A stretch of DNA of 39,275 bases, taken from positions 1 through 39,275 of the forward strand of contig NZ_JAUYUS010000131.1 in NCBI RefSeq assembly GCF_030694575.1, given 5' to 3'. Each line of letters starts with the position of its first letter. The first letter of the stretch is position 1. Origin of the DNA: Parvibaculum sp. Its GTDB lineage: Bacteria; Pseudomonadota; Alphaproteobacteria; Parvibaculales; Parvibaculaceae. Of this stretch, positions 26,807 through 35,991 are shown piece by piece. A model generated the notes under the pieces. The model was given only the letters and a program-made list of their open reading frames with translations, was not told the origin of the DNA and ran no database searches. A program made the position numbers and the translations under genes.

Positions 26807-28156
26807 TCAGTGCGTCCAGCGTCCGCTGGACGCCCAGGCGCCGAAACCGTCGGGCGCCCCTCCCGCGCGCGGCAGGGCGAACGGGCGCCGCGCGGCGCCC
26901 TGTCCCTCCGCCGCCAGCAGCGCCCCCCAGAGCATCCCCAGCAGCAGATAGAAGTGACGCCAGTTGTCGATGTCGATAATGGTGGCCTCGGCGATATGGC
27001 CGATGAAGGCCGCATAGACGACGATCAGGAGCCCCTGCGACGGCGTCTCGACCGCGATCGCGCGCCAGCCCCGCACCGCCGTCACCAGCAGGAGGGCGAT
27101 GAAGGAGAGCCCCGACAGGAAGCCGCCCGCGACGAGGATATGCAGATAGACGTTATGCGTGTCGAGATTGTTGATCATGGCCCATTGCGCCGGACCGATG
27201 CCGAGCGGCTTGTCGAGCGCCATCTGGAACGCGCGGGCCTGGCTTTCGAAGCGGCCTTGCTGCGGATCGATATCGTAATCCTGCGTCAGCGACGCGCGCT
27301 CGGTGAAGAGTGCCGAGACCTTGGGGCTCGACAGCGCCACGCCGACGACCGCCACCAGCAGGAGAGCCGCCAGCGCGCCGAAGCCGATCAGGCGCAACGT
27401 CTGCCGTGACGAGCGCGAAGTGGCGAGCGTCAGGCCGAAGAAAAGAATGCCGGAGAGCAGCAGGTTGCCCCACGCGCCGCGCGAGAAGCTGAGCAGAAGC
27501 CCGAGCACCAGAAGGCCGAGCGGCGCCGCCATCCAGAGCGCGCGGAACGAGCGGGCCTGGCTCAACTGCAGCCCGAGAAAGAGAATGGGCGCGACCAGGA
27601 AGGGACCGAACACGTTCGGATCGTTGAAAGTGCCGGTGGCGCGGCCGAAGGTGAGGAAGGCCTCCGAACCGGGCAGCACACCGAAATAGGCGCCGACACC
27701 GAGAGCCGCCACCACCGAGGCCGCGATCGTATAGGCCCAGAAGAGCTGTCCGAGCCGCCGCGCCGGATCGGCATAGACGAAGGAAGCGAAAAAGAGAAAG
27801 GTGCCGACGAGGTAGACCGTCACCGTCAGCGACGGCTTGACCTTGTCGAGATAGAACGCGTCCATGGCGCCGATGCCGTAGCCGATGACGACGAGGCCCC
27901 AGAGCGCGGCCGGCCAGCCGAGCCCGCGCGGCAACCTCAACCCGAAGAGAAAGAGAAGGCCGACGGTGGCGACCATCAGCATGTCGTAGGGCGTGGGCTG
28001 GTCCTGCCCCTGCTCCGACTTCACATAGAAACTGGTCAGCAGAACGAGAAAGACGAGCCCCTCGCCGAGACGCGAGGCGGCGGAGCGGTGCGACGCACCC
28101 CGCGAGGCCGAGGCACCGCTGTCGATCTGCCAGCCGTCCACGCTATTGCCCCGCAC
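26807..28156 (-). CDS. O-antigen ligase / Wzy-type polymerase family membrane protein
   Basis: A 449-residue integral membrane protein with about ten hydrophobic spans. The Wzy_C-type periplasmic region is visible: LLSFSRGAWGNLLLSG, then RFESQARAFQMALDKPLGIG and NNLDTHNVYLHILVAGG, where conserved Arg and His residues of polymerases and ligases lie. In this locus polymerisation of exopolysaccharide repeats is more likely than ligation. The GTG at 28156 overlaps the GT4 gene's end; a GTG at 28141 is an alternative. Last gene of the wza-GT4-wzy unit; its stop is 19 bases from tRNA-Cys, convergent. Confidence 0.88.
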   Translation of the reverse strand: MRGNSVDGWQIDSGASASRGASHRSAASRLGEGLVFLVLLTSFYVKSEQGQDQPTPYDMLMVATVGLLFLFGLRLPRGLGWPAALWGLVVIGYGIGAMDAFYLDKVKPSLTVTVYLVGTFLFFASFVYADPARRLGQLFWAYTIAASVVAALGVGAYFGVLPGSEAFLTFGRATGTFNDPNVFGPFLVAPILFLGLQLSQARSFRALWMAAPLGLLVLGLLLSFSRGAWGNLLLSGILFFGLTLATSRSSRQTLRLIGFGALAALLLVAVVGVALSSPKVSALFTERASLTQDYDIDPQQGRFESQARAFQMALDKPLGIGPAQWAMINNLDTHNVYLHILVAGGFLSGLSFIALLLVTAVRGWRAIAVETPSQGLLIVVYAAFIGHIAEATIIDIDNWRHFYLLLGMLWGALLAAEGQGAARRPFALPRAGGAPDGFGAWASSGRWTH

Positions 28157-29357
28157 CCGTCAGGCCGGGCGTGGCCCGAGGCACCGGGGGATGACCCGAA
28201 CGGGCTACAAGACGCGCCTTCCTCGTCTCGATGAGCCGGTCGTAGAAACCGTTCACCCCCTCGACCATCAGTCGCGCCGAGAAATGCGCCATGACGCGCG
28301 TCCGCAGGCGGACGGCGGAAACGGCCGTCCGCTCGGGATCGGCAAGGGCGGCCGTCATCGCGGCGGCAAGCGCCGCGGCATCCTGCGGCGGGATGAGAGA
28401 TGTCGCGTCGGGCCCGAAGATTTCCGCCATGCCGCCGACACGCGTTGCGATGAGCGGCAGCCCTGCGGCGGCGGCTTCGAGCGCGACGTAAGGCAGCGAC
28501 TCGTTCCATGACGGCATCACGACGACGCGGCCGAGCCGGAACGCATCGCGCGCGGGCATCGCGCCCGTGAATTCGAACCTGACGGCCGGACCGGCGGCCT
28601 TCGCCATAGCCTCGAAACGGGCCCGGTCGGGACCGGCGCCGACGACGCGGATGCGGACCGGACGCGGCAGCATCGACGCGGCCTCGATGAGCGTCGAAAC
28701 GCCCTTCAGCATCCGCAGTTCACCGATGAAGAGGAAATCCGCGGCGGCGTCGCCATGCGGAACCGGCAGGAATTCTTCTTCCGTCAATCCGTTGTGAATG
28801 ACGGCGGTGGGCGCCCCTGGACGGCCAACCTTAGCCAGATAGGCGGCGCGGCTGAATTCCGATTCGAAGATGAGACCGTCGGTCCAGCGCCGCATCAGGC
28901 GTTCGGCGGCGAGATAGGCGAAGCCCTGCGGACTCGACGCCTTGTAGTGCAGCGAACCGCCATGCGGCGTGTAGACGCGGACGGCGCGGTCCCCGCGCGG
29001 CGCGAAACGGGCGAGCAAGCCGCCCTTGGCGCCATGGCCGTGAACGATGTCGGGCTTCAGCCAGTCGGTCAGTGCCGCGACTTCGCGGATATTGGCGGCA
29101 TCGCCCACACCCGGCAGCCGCGACATCGGTATGACATGAAGGCCGAGGCCGCATTTCGGCGCGAGTTCGGCAAGCCGCTTCGCGGAAACGCCGTCATCCG
29201 GCGGCTCGGCGCAAACGACACCCGCCGCGATGCCCGCCGCCTGCTGGCCCGCGACGAGATCGCGAACATGACGGAAGAGGCCGCCCATCGGCAGCCGCAT
29301 GACATGGAGCACCTTGCGCGCCGCGGGATGACCGCCGCTATCCGGAGAGGATGGCAT
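28143..29357 (-). CDS. Glycosyltransferase family 4
   Basis: A 404-residue GT-B enzyme. The N-terminal acceptor half has RLPMGGLFRHVRDLVAGQ and DIVHGHGAKGGLLAR; the C-terminal donor half has FLFIGELRMLKGVSTLIEAA, VVMPSWNESLPYVALEAAAA (the E-x7-E-type motif) and GLPLIATRVGGMAEI. It adds a sugar from a nucleotide donor to a lipid-linked intermediate on the cytoplasmic side; donor and linkage unknown. The ATG at 29357 shares one base with the export gene's stop (TGATG), so translation is probably coupled. The only glycosyltransferase in the locus. Confidence 0.93.
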   Translation of the reverse strand: MPSSPDSGGHPAARKVLHVMRLPMGGLFRHVRDLVAGQQAAGIAAGVVCAEPPDDGVSAKRLAELAPKCGLGLHVIPMSRLPGVGDAANIREVAALTDWLKPDIVHGHGAKGGLLARFAPRGDRAVRVYTPHGGSLHYKASSPQGFAYLAAERLMRRWTDGLIFESEFSRAAYLAKVGRPGAPTAVIHNGLTEEEFLPVPHGDAAADFLFIGELRMLKGVSTLIEAASMLPRPVRIRVVGAGPDRARFEAMAKAAGPAVRFEFTGAMPARDAFRLGRVVVMPSWNESLPYVALEAAAAGLPLIATRVGGMAEIFGPDATSLIPPQDAAALAAAMTAALADPERTAVSAVRLRTRVMAHFSARLMVEGVNGFYDRLIETRKARLVARSGHPPVPRATPGLTGAGQ

Positions 29358-29917
29358 CAGAAGTACCGCTCCTTGATGAGGATGGTATCGCCCGGCATGA
29401 CCGGCGCATTGCTGTCGACGCCGAGTTCGACGATCCGGTCGCCGCGATTGCGCGTGATCTTCACGCGGTCGGCATCCGCGCGATAGGTGAAGCCGCCGGC
29501 GATGGCCGCCGCGCTCTGCACCGTCATGCCGCTCACGAAGGGATATTGTCCGGCGCGCTGAACCTCGCCGAGAATGAAAAACGGGCGGAACTGCGTCACC
29601 TGGACGCTGACATTCGGATTGCGCAGCAGCTTCTGACCGAGCTCGGCGGCGACGGCCTGCTCGAACTCGTCCGTCGTCAGCCCGCGCGCAACGAGAGGCG
29701 GCAGCAACGGCATCGAGATCGCGCCGGTACCGTCCACCGTGAATTCACCGCTGAGGTCGCCCTGTCCGAATACGACGATGCGGAGCTGGTCGCCCGTATC
29801 GAGGCGATAGACTTCGCTTTCCGGGACGACCGGGCGCTCCGCGATCAGGCCGCGCTGCGCGCAGCCGGCGGCAAAGGCGCAAATGACCATCAAGACGAGT
29901 GCGAGACGGGCGTTCAT
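29357..29917 (-). CDS. Polysaccharide export lipoprotein (Wza-like)
   Basis: A 186-residue lipoprotein: signal with lipobox FAAGC (Cys19), then the polysaccharide export domain (YRLDTGDQLRIVVFGQGDLS, and the following strand-rich region) and one SLBB-type domain (ILGEVQRAGQYPFVSGMTV). It is shorter than E. coli Wza (one SLBB, no long C-terminal helix visible), like the small export proteins of rhizobial exopolysaccharide systems. First gene of the minus-strand unit, divergent from the chain-length/kinase gene with 259 bases between; no firm promoter was recognised there. Confidence 0.92.
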   Translation of the reverse strand: MNARLALVLMVICAFAAGCAQRGLIAERPVVPESEVYRLDTGDQLRIVVFGQGDLSGEFTVDGTGAISMPLLPPLVARGLTTDEFEQAVAAELGQKLLRNPNVSVQVTQFRPFFILGEVQRAGQYPFVSGMTVQSAAAIAGGFTYRADADRVKITRNRGDRIVELGVDSNAPVMPGDTILIKERYF

Positions 29918-30176
29918 TCGACTGACTCTCTTACCGGGATTTCCGGAACAGAGGCTAACGCCGGAAGGGTTAATATTTCGGCAACTTCAACGATGAGCTC
30001 TCGCTCACGCACAGCGAAAACCACGGCTATTCCCGGCGCCCGGCCCCCGGAGACCGGACCGCGTTAAGTCTTCCGTTACCTAAAAGACGTCTACTGCAGA
30101 CTGATTTTGGACGTGGTGTCCCCGTGCGCCTCGCGATGTCTGGCGCGGGCAAGGACGGCACCTGCGAGCGGAACGC

Positions 30177-32393
30177 ATGACCGATACTCCTATCAATCCC
30201 ATGGTCTCCTTCGGCGACCGGCGCAGGCCGGCACAGGACGAGAATGCCATTGGCGACATTTCGCCCTGGGAAGTTCTGCGCGGCATCTGGGCGCGCAAGG
30301 AAATCATCGCCTGCACATTCGCGGGTTTCATGGCCGTGGCCGTCATCTGGCTGATGACCGTGGTGCCGACCTATACGGTCGAGACGCGCATCATGCTGTC
30401 GCCACGCGCCGGCGAGATATCGACCTTCGACGCCGAAAACACACCTTCGCTGCCCGACACCGAAACGCTGCAAAGCGAGATCCAGGTGCTGACGTCGCGC
30501 CCGCTGGTGGCGCGGCTCATCACCGATCTGGGGCTCGCCGCCAATCCCGAATTCAACCCCGCGCTGCACGCGCCGGGCTTTTTTGGCCGTATCGCCGTCG
30601 CCTTCGGCATCCGCGACCGGCAGCCGCCGACCGACATCGAGGAAATCACCGATGTCGTCCTGTCGCGGCTCGAGGTCTACCAGAAGACGAGTTCGCGCGT
30701 GATCGCGATCGTCTTCACCTCCCCCGATCCCCGCATGGCAGCCATCGTGCCGAACCGCCTGGCGGAACTTTATATCGCACAGCAGATCGAGCAGAGGGCG
30801 GGCGTCAACAGCGACGCGACCAAGTGGCTCGCCGAACAGATCACCGAGCTGCGGGCGAAAGTGCAGGAGTCTGAAGCCGCGGTCGAAGCGTTCCGCACCA
30901 GGTCCGGCCTCTTCCTCACCAATGGCTCGACGCTGCCGCAGCAGCAGCTGACCGATCTCAACAGCCAGCTTTCGGTCGCGGAAGCCGACCGGGCCGCCGC
31001 GCAGGCGAAGCTCGGCAACGCACGCGAACTGCTCGCTTCCGGCAATGCCGTCAACTCGGCCGCCGAAGTGCTGCAGTCGCCGCTGATCCAGAACCTCCGC
31101 CAGCAGGAAGTCGCGCTGCGGGCGCAGATCGCACAGATGTCGGAAGCGCTTCTGCCGACGCATCCAAAGATGCAGGAAGCGCAGGCGAACCTCGCAGATC
31201 TCGGCTTCCAGATCGAAAAGGAAGTGCGCAAGATCATCGACGCGCTCGAAAACGAGGCCCGCGTGGCCGGAGCGCGCGTGAATTCGCTGCGCGCCAGCCT
31301 CACCCGTCTGCAACGCCGCATGGGCGAACTCAACCAGGATGAAGTGAAGCTGCGGGCGCTGCAGCGCGATGCGGACACGAACCGTGCTCTTCTTGAATCC
31401 TTCCTCCGCCGCTACCAGGAAGCGAATGCGCGTTCGGAAGCGGACGGTCAGGCGGCGAATGCACGCATCGTCTCGCGCGCACAGCAGCCGAGCGAGCCGA
31501 CATTTCCGCGCATGAAATCCGCACTGATGCTGGCGGCGATTGCCGGGCTCATCTTCTCTTTCCTCGTCGCCTTCATGATCGAGGTCTTCTCGCGCGGCTT
31601 CCGCGCCGGAGATCAGGTCGAGCGCGCCACCGGAATGCCGTTCCTCGGCCTCGTGCCCGAACTCGAAACGCAGAAAGGCACGGCCTACCCCGCGCTCGAC
31701 ATCGTGCGCGACCCGGCCGGGCTTTACGCGGAAGCGATCCGCGCATTGCAGGGCAATGTGCTGCTCGCCCGCGTCGGCGACCGCCGCGCGCGCACCGTAC
31801 TCGTCACTTCCGCCATCGCAGGCGAAGGCAAGACCTCGACGGCGGCAAGCCTCGCCCGCGTCTTCGCCATGGGCGGCTACCGCACCATCATCATCGACGC
31901 CGACCTGCGCGATCCCTCGCTCCATGAGGCGCTCGGGGCACGGCGCCTGCCGGGCCTTTCGGACCTGCTGGTCGGACGCGCCGCCTTCCAGCATGTGATC
32001 CGTCAGGACAATGCAAGCTACGCCCATGTTATCCAGGCCGGAACGCCGGTACCCAATCCGACGGCCGCGCTCGCGTCTTCGCAAATGCTCTGGGTACTGA
32101 ATGCGCTTCAGCAGACCTACGACTACGTCATCATCGATTCACCCGCCGCCATGGCCGCTGCCGACGCGCAGGTGCTGGCGAAGATCGCGGATGTGACCGT
32201 GCTCGTGGTGAAATGGTCGGGAACCAACCGCCGCATCGTGGCGCGCGCACTGAAGCTGCTCTCGGCGGCAAGCAGCCGCCGTGTCGGCATCCTGCTGACG
32301 CGGGTAAACCTCAAGCGTTACCGCCGTTACGGCGTCGAGGGGCTCAACGAATATCCGCCCCACACGGCCCGGCCCGCCATTGCGGCGCGATAG
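30177..32393 (+). CDS. Polysaccharide co-polymerase with tyrosine autokinase domain (Wzc/ExoP-like)
   Basis: A 738-residue inner-membrane protein combining both parts. The Wzz domain has a first membrane span at about residues 43-62 and a second at about 446-470, with long periplasmic coiled-coil and GNVR-type segments between. The cytoplasmic kinase domain has Walker A AIAGEGKTSTAASLA (near 547), Walker A' IIIDADLRDPSLH and Walker B VIIDSPA. The C-terminus has only three tyrosines (KRYRRYGVEGLNEY) instead of a dense cluster. It controls chain length and export together with the Wza and Wzy proteins. Weak GAGCGGA before the ATG. Confidence 0.94.
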   Translation: MTDTPINPMVSFGDRRRPAQDENAIGDISPWEVLRGIWARKEIIACTFAGFMAVAVIWLMTVVPTYTVETRIMLSPRAGEISTFDAENTPSLPDTETLQSEIQVLTSRPLVARLITDLGLAANPEFNPALHAPGFFGRIAVAFGIRDRQPPTDIEEITDVVLSRLEVYQKTSSRVIAIVFTSPDPRMAAIVPNRLAELYIAQQIEQRAGVNSDATKWLAEQITELRAKVQESEAAVEAFRTRSGLFLTNGSTLPQQQLTDLNSQLSVAEADRAAAQAKLGNARELLASGNAVNSAAEVLQSPLIQNLRQQEVALRAQIAQMSEALLPTHPKMQEAQANLADLGFQIEKEVRKIIDALENEARVAGARVNSLRASLTRLQRRMGELNQDEVKLRALQRDADTNRALLESFLRRYQEANARSEADGQAANARIVSRAQQPSEPTFPRMKSALMLAAIAGLIFSFLVAFMIEVFSRGFRAGDQVERATGMPFLGLVPELETQKGTAYPALDIVRDPAGLYAEAIRALQGNVLLARVGDRRARTVLVTSAIAGEGKTSTAASLARVFAMGGYRTIIIDADLRDPSLHEALGARRLPGLSDLLVGRAAFQHVIRQDNASYAHVIQAGTPVPNPTAALASSQMLWVLNALQQTYDYVIIDSPAAMAAADAQVLAKIADVTVLVVKWSGTNRRIVARALKLLSAASSRRVGILLTRVNLKRYRRYGVEGLNEYPPHTARPAIAAR

Positions 32394-32418
32394 GCCGGCG
32401 GATCAACCCGCCGCCGGC
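32394..32418. terminator. Hairpin between convergent EPS units
   Basis: GCCGGCGG (32394-32401) and CCGCCGGC (32411-32418) form a perfect 8-bp stem with a 9-base loop. It spans the 9-base gap between the kinase gene and the JmjC-like gene and runs into the end of the latter. No T-run; termination is only possible. Confidence 0.4.
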
Positions 32419-33311
32419 GCGGCCTTGCGGCCGAAAAAGATCGCCAACGCCTTCCGCCGGTCGCCGACGAGCCGCTTCACCGCATCGTAAGCCGGACGAA
32501 GAATATCGTAAGCGGCGACCTTCACATCCTCCCAGGTCTCGTGCGTACCGGCATCCTGCTGCGGCCAGCCGAACTTCCTCAGAACCGCATTGACATAGGA
32601 GAGCTTCACGAGGCGCTCCGTTTCTTCCGTGTGCCATGTGATCGAGAAGGAAATCGACACGGCATCGCCGTTCTGCACCCAGTGCGGATCGAAGATCGGC
32701 ACGAAGATGCCTTCGCCCGGCGATATGTGCTGATGCGTCGCCTTTGCCTCGAAGCCGTCCTCGTAAGGCAGGTTGCGATGCTTGCCGGGAAAGAGCTCGG
32801 TGTTTTCCGCGCTGACGACGTCGCGGTCGCGATGATCGAAGAGCGACATGCGTTTGGAACCGCGCACCTGAAGCAGGAAGTTCAGTTCCGGGTCCGAATG
32901 ATAAGGCGTCACATTGCCCGGCGACGTGACGAAGATGAAGGCCTGCCGCTGCCGCGCGCCGCCCATCAGGCCGCCGGTCTGCTCCGCGACCTGATCGAGA
33001 CAGGCATCGAGAAGCGCCTTGTATTCCGGATCGGACTCGACGTTCTTGAGAACCATCCATGATTTCGATTGCTCGATACGGCGAACCGTTTCCTCGGGCG
33101 TGAGACCGTTCGACGGCGTAAGACCCGGATCCTGGTTCGGCGCGACGGGCCCGTTGAATTCGACCCGGTCGGCCGGCAGCGAGCCGGCGAGACGGGCGAG
33201 CCGGTCGAGCGCGAAAAGCGGATGGTCGGCGAGACGATGCGCGACGCGGAATGTCTTCAGCGGCATCGGCTCCGTAACGGTGCCTCGTTCGATCTCAATG
33301 AGCGTCGTCAT
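32403..33311 (-). CDS. JmjC/cupin-like Fe(II)/2-oxoglutarate oxygenase
   Basis: A 302-residue protein with a cupin_8 / JmjC-type core. Metal ligands are H138 and D140 (TPYHSDPELNFLLQVRGSKR) and H210 (PIFDPHWVQNGD); K154 in GSKR is where JmjC enzymes often hold 2-oxoglutarate. An FDHRDRDVVS stretch follows. Such enzymes hydroxylate proteins or small molecules; the substrate is unknown. The ATG at 33311 has GGAG seven to eight bases upstream and lies within the end of the acyltransferase gene (17-base overlap). Last gene of the GNAT-wzx-GNAT-JmjC operon, suggesting a role in polysaccharide or its machinery. Confidence 0.85.
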   Translation of the reverse strand: MTTLIEIERGTVTEPMPLKTFRVAHRLADHPLFALDRLARLAGSLPADRVEFNGPVAPNQDPGLTPSNGLTPEETVRRIEQSKSWMVLKNVESDPEYKALLDACLDQVAEQTGGLMGGARQRQAFIFVTSPGNVTPYHSDPELNFLLQVRGSKRMSLFDHRDRDVVSAENTELFPGKHRNLPYEDGFEAKATHQHISPGEGIFVPIFDPHWVQNGDAVSISFSITWHTEETERLVKLSYVNAVLRKFGWPQQDAGTHETWEDVKVAAYDILRPAYDAVKRLVGDRRKALAIFFGRKAAPAAG

Positions 33312-34590
33312 GATCCATCTCCTTTCGGACCCTTGCATAGAGAACCCGCAGCTTCGAGCGCGCCGCGTCGGCGAGGCGCATGATGGCAGCGGCATAGGAA
33401 ACGCATTGCGCGCTGAACGGGCCGCCCGACGAGACGAGCACGCTGCGCATGGCGCGGCGCTGCGCCCAAATGTGGTCGATCATCGGATGATTGGGGATGG
33501 CGCAGGAATCGACCCACGCCGTGCGCCCGTCGCCAAGGAAGGCACCGATGGCCTTCATCATCAAAAGCGCGCCAGGTGAATATTTCGAATAGCTTTCGTC
33601 GAATGCGATCTTGAATGTGTAGACGCCCGCGCCGGCCCTGAAACTCGCGAGCATCGCCAGCGGCTTTCCGTCGAGCGTCAGCTCGGAGCAATGAAGCTTG
33701 CCCTCCCTTGCGGCGCCGGCACAGATATTCTCGAAATAGGCGCGCTCGTTCGGCCGCACGTTCATGGCGGTGCCGCGTTTTCCCTTCCAGCCGCGCGCCT
33801 CCAGCCGAAGGAACTTGCGGACCCAGCCGTTCACATCCGCGCCGCCGTCATGCGTCTCGAACCTGAGATCGCCAGTTTCGGCAAGACGATTCCAGAGCCG
33901 GTTGTATTCCTTGCGCTTCTTCTTGCGCATATGGGCGGCGAGATAGGCGTTCTCGTCGAGATCGGACTGGAGGAAGGCGCGCTCATGGCGGTCCGTCTCG
34001 CGGCACACGCGGTGCTGCTGCTCGACGACCTCCTGAAGCGCCCTGGCGAATGCGCCTTCGGCCTCGAAATTCGGGAACTGGACGAGCGCCGCGCCGGACC
34101 TGTCTGCGAGCGCGAGAAAGCGGCGCACCGCGAGCTGCTCGTAGCCCGCGCGAAGAAGCGGTGTCGAGATATAGCTGTGAATATGCTCCCATACCCGCCA
34201 GACCGGCATGGGCAGGCCGTAAAAGCCGCGCGATACCCGGTAGGGAACGAGGCCGATGAGCACGCGCGAGCCGCCGGCGGCGGGATCGCTCCACAGAAGC
34301 GCGACACGGACCGAAGCGCCGCCCGCCAGGTTTTCCATTGCCGCCGCAAGCGTCACGCTTTCGAACTGGGTGTTCGTATCGGTGGAGGCAGCCGCCAGTG
34401 CATCGATCTGCTCGCGATAGGGCGCCAGCGCATCGGCGCTTTCAAGCACAACGACGTCCGCGCTGGGCGGGCGGCCATAGAGATAACGTGCCGCGTGGCT
34501 CAATGTCTCGACCGAAAGTTCAGTCTCCTCCGTGCCCGCGGCAACTCGCGGAAAGCGGGGTATGAACGAATGGTGGTGAAGACCGGTCAT
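33295..34590 (-). CDS. BioF2-like / FemAB-related GNAT acyltransferase
   Basis: A 431-residue protein of the Acetyltransf_6 (BioF2-like, CelD/BcsL) group. The diagnostic basic helix HMRKKKRKEYNRLWNRLAE and the acceptor-binding block GKLHCSELTLDGKPLAMLAS, then AFDESYSKYSPGALLMMKAI, are present. Members attach acyl groups during envelope or exopolysaccharide synthesis. The ATG at 34590 has AGGA six bases upstream; an upstream extension lies inside wzx. It follows wzx by 10 bases. Donor and acceptor unknown. Confidence 0.9.
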   Translation of the reverse strand: MTGLHHHSFIPRFPRVAAGTEETELSVETLSHAARYLYGRPPSADVVVLESADALAPYREQIDALAAASTDTNTQFESVTLAAAMENLAGGASVRVALLWSDPAAGGSRVLIGLVPYRVSRGFYGLPMPVWRVWEHIHSYISTPLLRAGYEQLAVRRFLALADRSGAALVQFPNFEAEGAFARALQEVVEQQHRVCRETDRHERAFLQSDLDENAYLAAHMRKKKRKEYNRLWNRLAETGDLRFETHDGGADVNGWVRKFLRLEARGWKGKRGTAMNVRPNERAYFENICAGAAREGKLHCSELTLDGKPLAMLASFRAGAGVYTFKIAFDESYSKYSPGALLMMKAIGAFLGDGRTAWVDSCAIPNHPMIDHIWAQRRAMRSVLVSSGGPFSAQCVSYAAAIMRLADAARSKLRVLYARVRKEMDHDDAH

Positions 34591-34600
34591 GAAGTTCCTT

Positions 34601-35980
34601 TCACGCGGCAGCAAGCGACGGGCGCGGCGCGCCGGCGAAAACGAAGGCGGTGATGCCGAGACGGCGGCGCACGATGACCGCGAGCCAGGCGGTCGAACCG
34701 ACGATGGAGATGGCGGTGGCCGCCGCCGCCCCCATGAGCCCGAAAGCGGGCACGAGCGCGACGTTGAGAAGGACATTGCCGACGGCAGCGGCGCCGTAGG
34801 TCCACGCGACCGCGTTCTGGTTGCCCGTCATGTTGAGGAGATATTCGGTCGGCCCCGTGGAGGCGCGCGCAAGGAAGCCGAGCATCAACAGCCAGAGCAG
34901 CGGATAGCCCGCGTCGAAACCGTCGCCGAAAAGATTGAGCGCGAACTGGCCGATCAGGAGCAGGAAGACGCCTGCCGCGAGCGTCGGCCAGAATATCCAC
35001 TGGATGACGCCGTGCATGAAGGTCTGGAGCTCGCCGCGCTTGCCCGCGCCGTGGAGCTCGGCGAATTTCGGTACCGCGAGCGCGGAAAGCGAGAAGCAGA
35101 TGAAAGCCATAAGGTTCGCGATGCGCGTGGCCGCGAAATAGACGCCGATCTTGTCCGGGTCGACGAAATAACCGAGCAGCACGATGTCGGTGTTGACGAG
35201 AACGAGGAAGAGCCCCTCGACCAGCACCAGCGGCGCCGAAAGGACGATCCAGTGGCGGAGGTGAAAGACGGGCCGCGCGGCCGGCACGGCGCGCGCCACG
35301 CGCCGAGACAGGAACAGGCGCTGTGCGAGCATGGTGAGCAGCGTCGCGGCGAGCGCGCCGATGGTGACCTGCAGGCCGGTTGCTCCGCCGGTGAAAAACA
35401 CGATGCCGCCCGCAACGACGACAATGGCAAGCGGGCGAACGATGTAGGACGGGATATAGGCGAGGTTGACCCAGCCGAAAGCACGCGCCGCGCCTTCCTG
35501 CCAGTCGGTCAATGCGAAGGCGGGAACGCAGATGAGCGCCACGACGAGCGGCAGGAAATAATAGCTCTCGACGTGATCGCGCAGGAGCCAGAGCAGCGCC
35601 ACGCCGATGAGCGCGGTGGCGATGCCGAGCGCCAGCACGACGAGCGTCGAGGCGCGCAACACGCCGGCTAGCCGCCGCCAGCGTTCCTTGGTCCGGTATT
35701 CCGGCACGAAGCGCAGCACCGAGGTGCCGAAGCCCATCGGCACGACGATGCCGAGGATCACGACCCAGACCCAGACATAGGCGAAGATCCCGTATTCGAA
35801 GGCGCCCATCCAGCGCGCGAGCAGAACCTGGCTGAGGAGCGCAATGGCGGCGCCCGCCACGCGGATGCCCATGACGAACGCGGCGCCACGCACCACGCCC
35901 GCGAGATGAGCATCTCCGAGCCGTGACGAGATCGCCTCGCCGATCCGCCTCAGCGGTCGCGGCAGCGTGTCAGGTTTCAT
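34601..35980 (-). CDS. Wzx-type polysaccharide flippase (MOP superfamily)
   Basis: A 459-residue membrane protein with about 12-14 spans. The N-terminus VVRGAAFVMGIRVAGAAIAL and QVLLARWMGAFEYGIFAYVW match the polysaccharide-synthesis flippase family, with the conserved PTEYLLNMTGNQNAVAWTY region later. It moves lipid-linked repeat units across the inner membrane. The ATG at 35980 has GAGGG eight bases upstream, which overlaps the preceding gene's stop, so the two are coupled. Neighbours are two acyltransferases. Confidence 0.92.
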   Translation of the reverse strand: MKPDTLPRPLRRIGEAISSRLGDAHLAGVVRGAAFVMGIRVAGAAIALLSQVLLARWMGAFEYGIFAYVWVWVVILGIVVPMGFGTSVLRFVPEYRTKERWRRLAGVLRASTLVVLALGIATALIGVALLWLLRDHVESYYFLPLVVALICVPAFALTDWQEGAARAFGWVNLAYIPSYIVRPLAIVVVAGGIVFFTGGATGLQVTIGALAATLLTMLAQRLFLSRRVARAVPAARPVFHLRHWIVLSAPLVLVEGLFLVLVNTDIVLLGYFVDPDKIGVYFAATRIANLMAFICFSLSALAVPKFAELHGAGKRGELQTFMHGVIQWIFWPTLAAGVFLLLIGQFALNLFGDGFDAGYPLLWLLMLGFLARASTGPTEYLLNMTGNQNAVAWTYGAAAVGNVLLNVALVPAFGLMGAAAATAISIVGSTAWLAVIVRRRLGITAFVFAGAPRPSLAAA

Positions 35981-35991
35981 AGCAAGCGCCC

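Noticed and set aside
26812-26833. 9-bp hairpin after tRNA-Cys as its terminator
   Set aside because: The stem is perfect but lies inside the end of the wzy-like coding region and has no T-run, so coding constraint explains it as well.
30064-30079. Possible CtrA site (TTAA...TTAC) before the Wzc-like gene
   Set aside because: The spacing is eight rather than seven bases and the second half does not match TTAA.
30027-32084. Long minus-strand open frame (685 codons) opposite the Wzc-like gene
   Set aside because: Antisense shadow of a well-supported kinase gene; no family motifs or ribosome-binding site seen.
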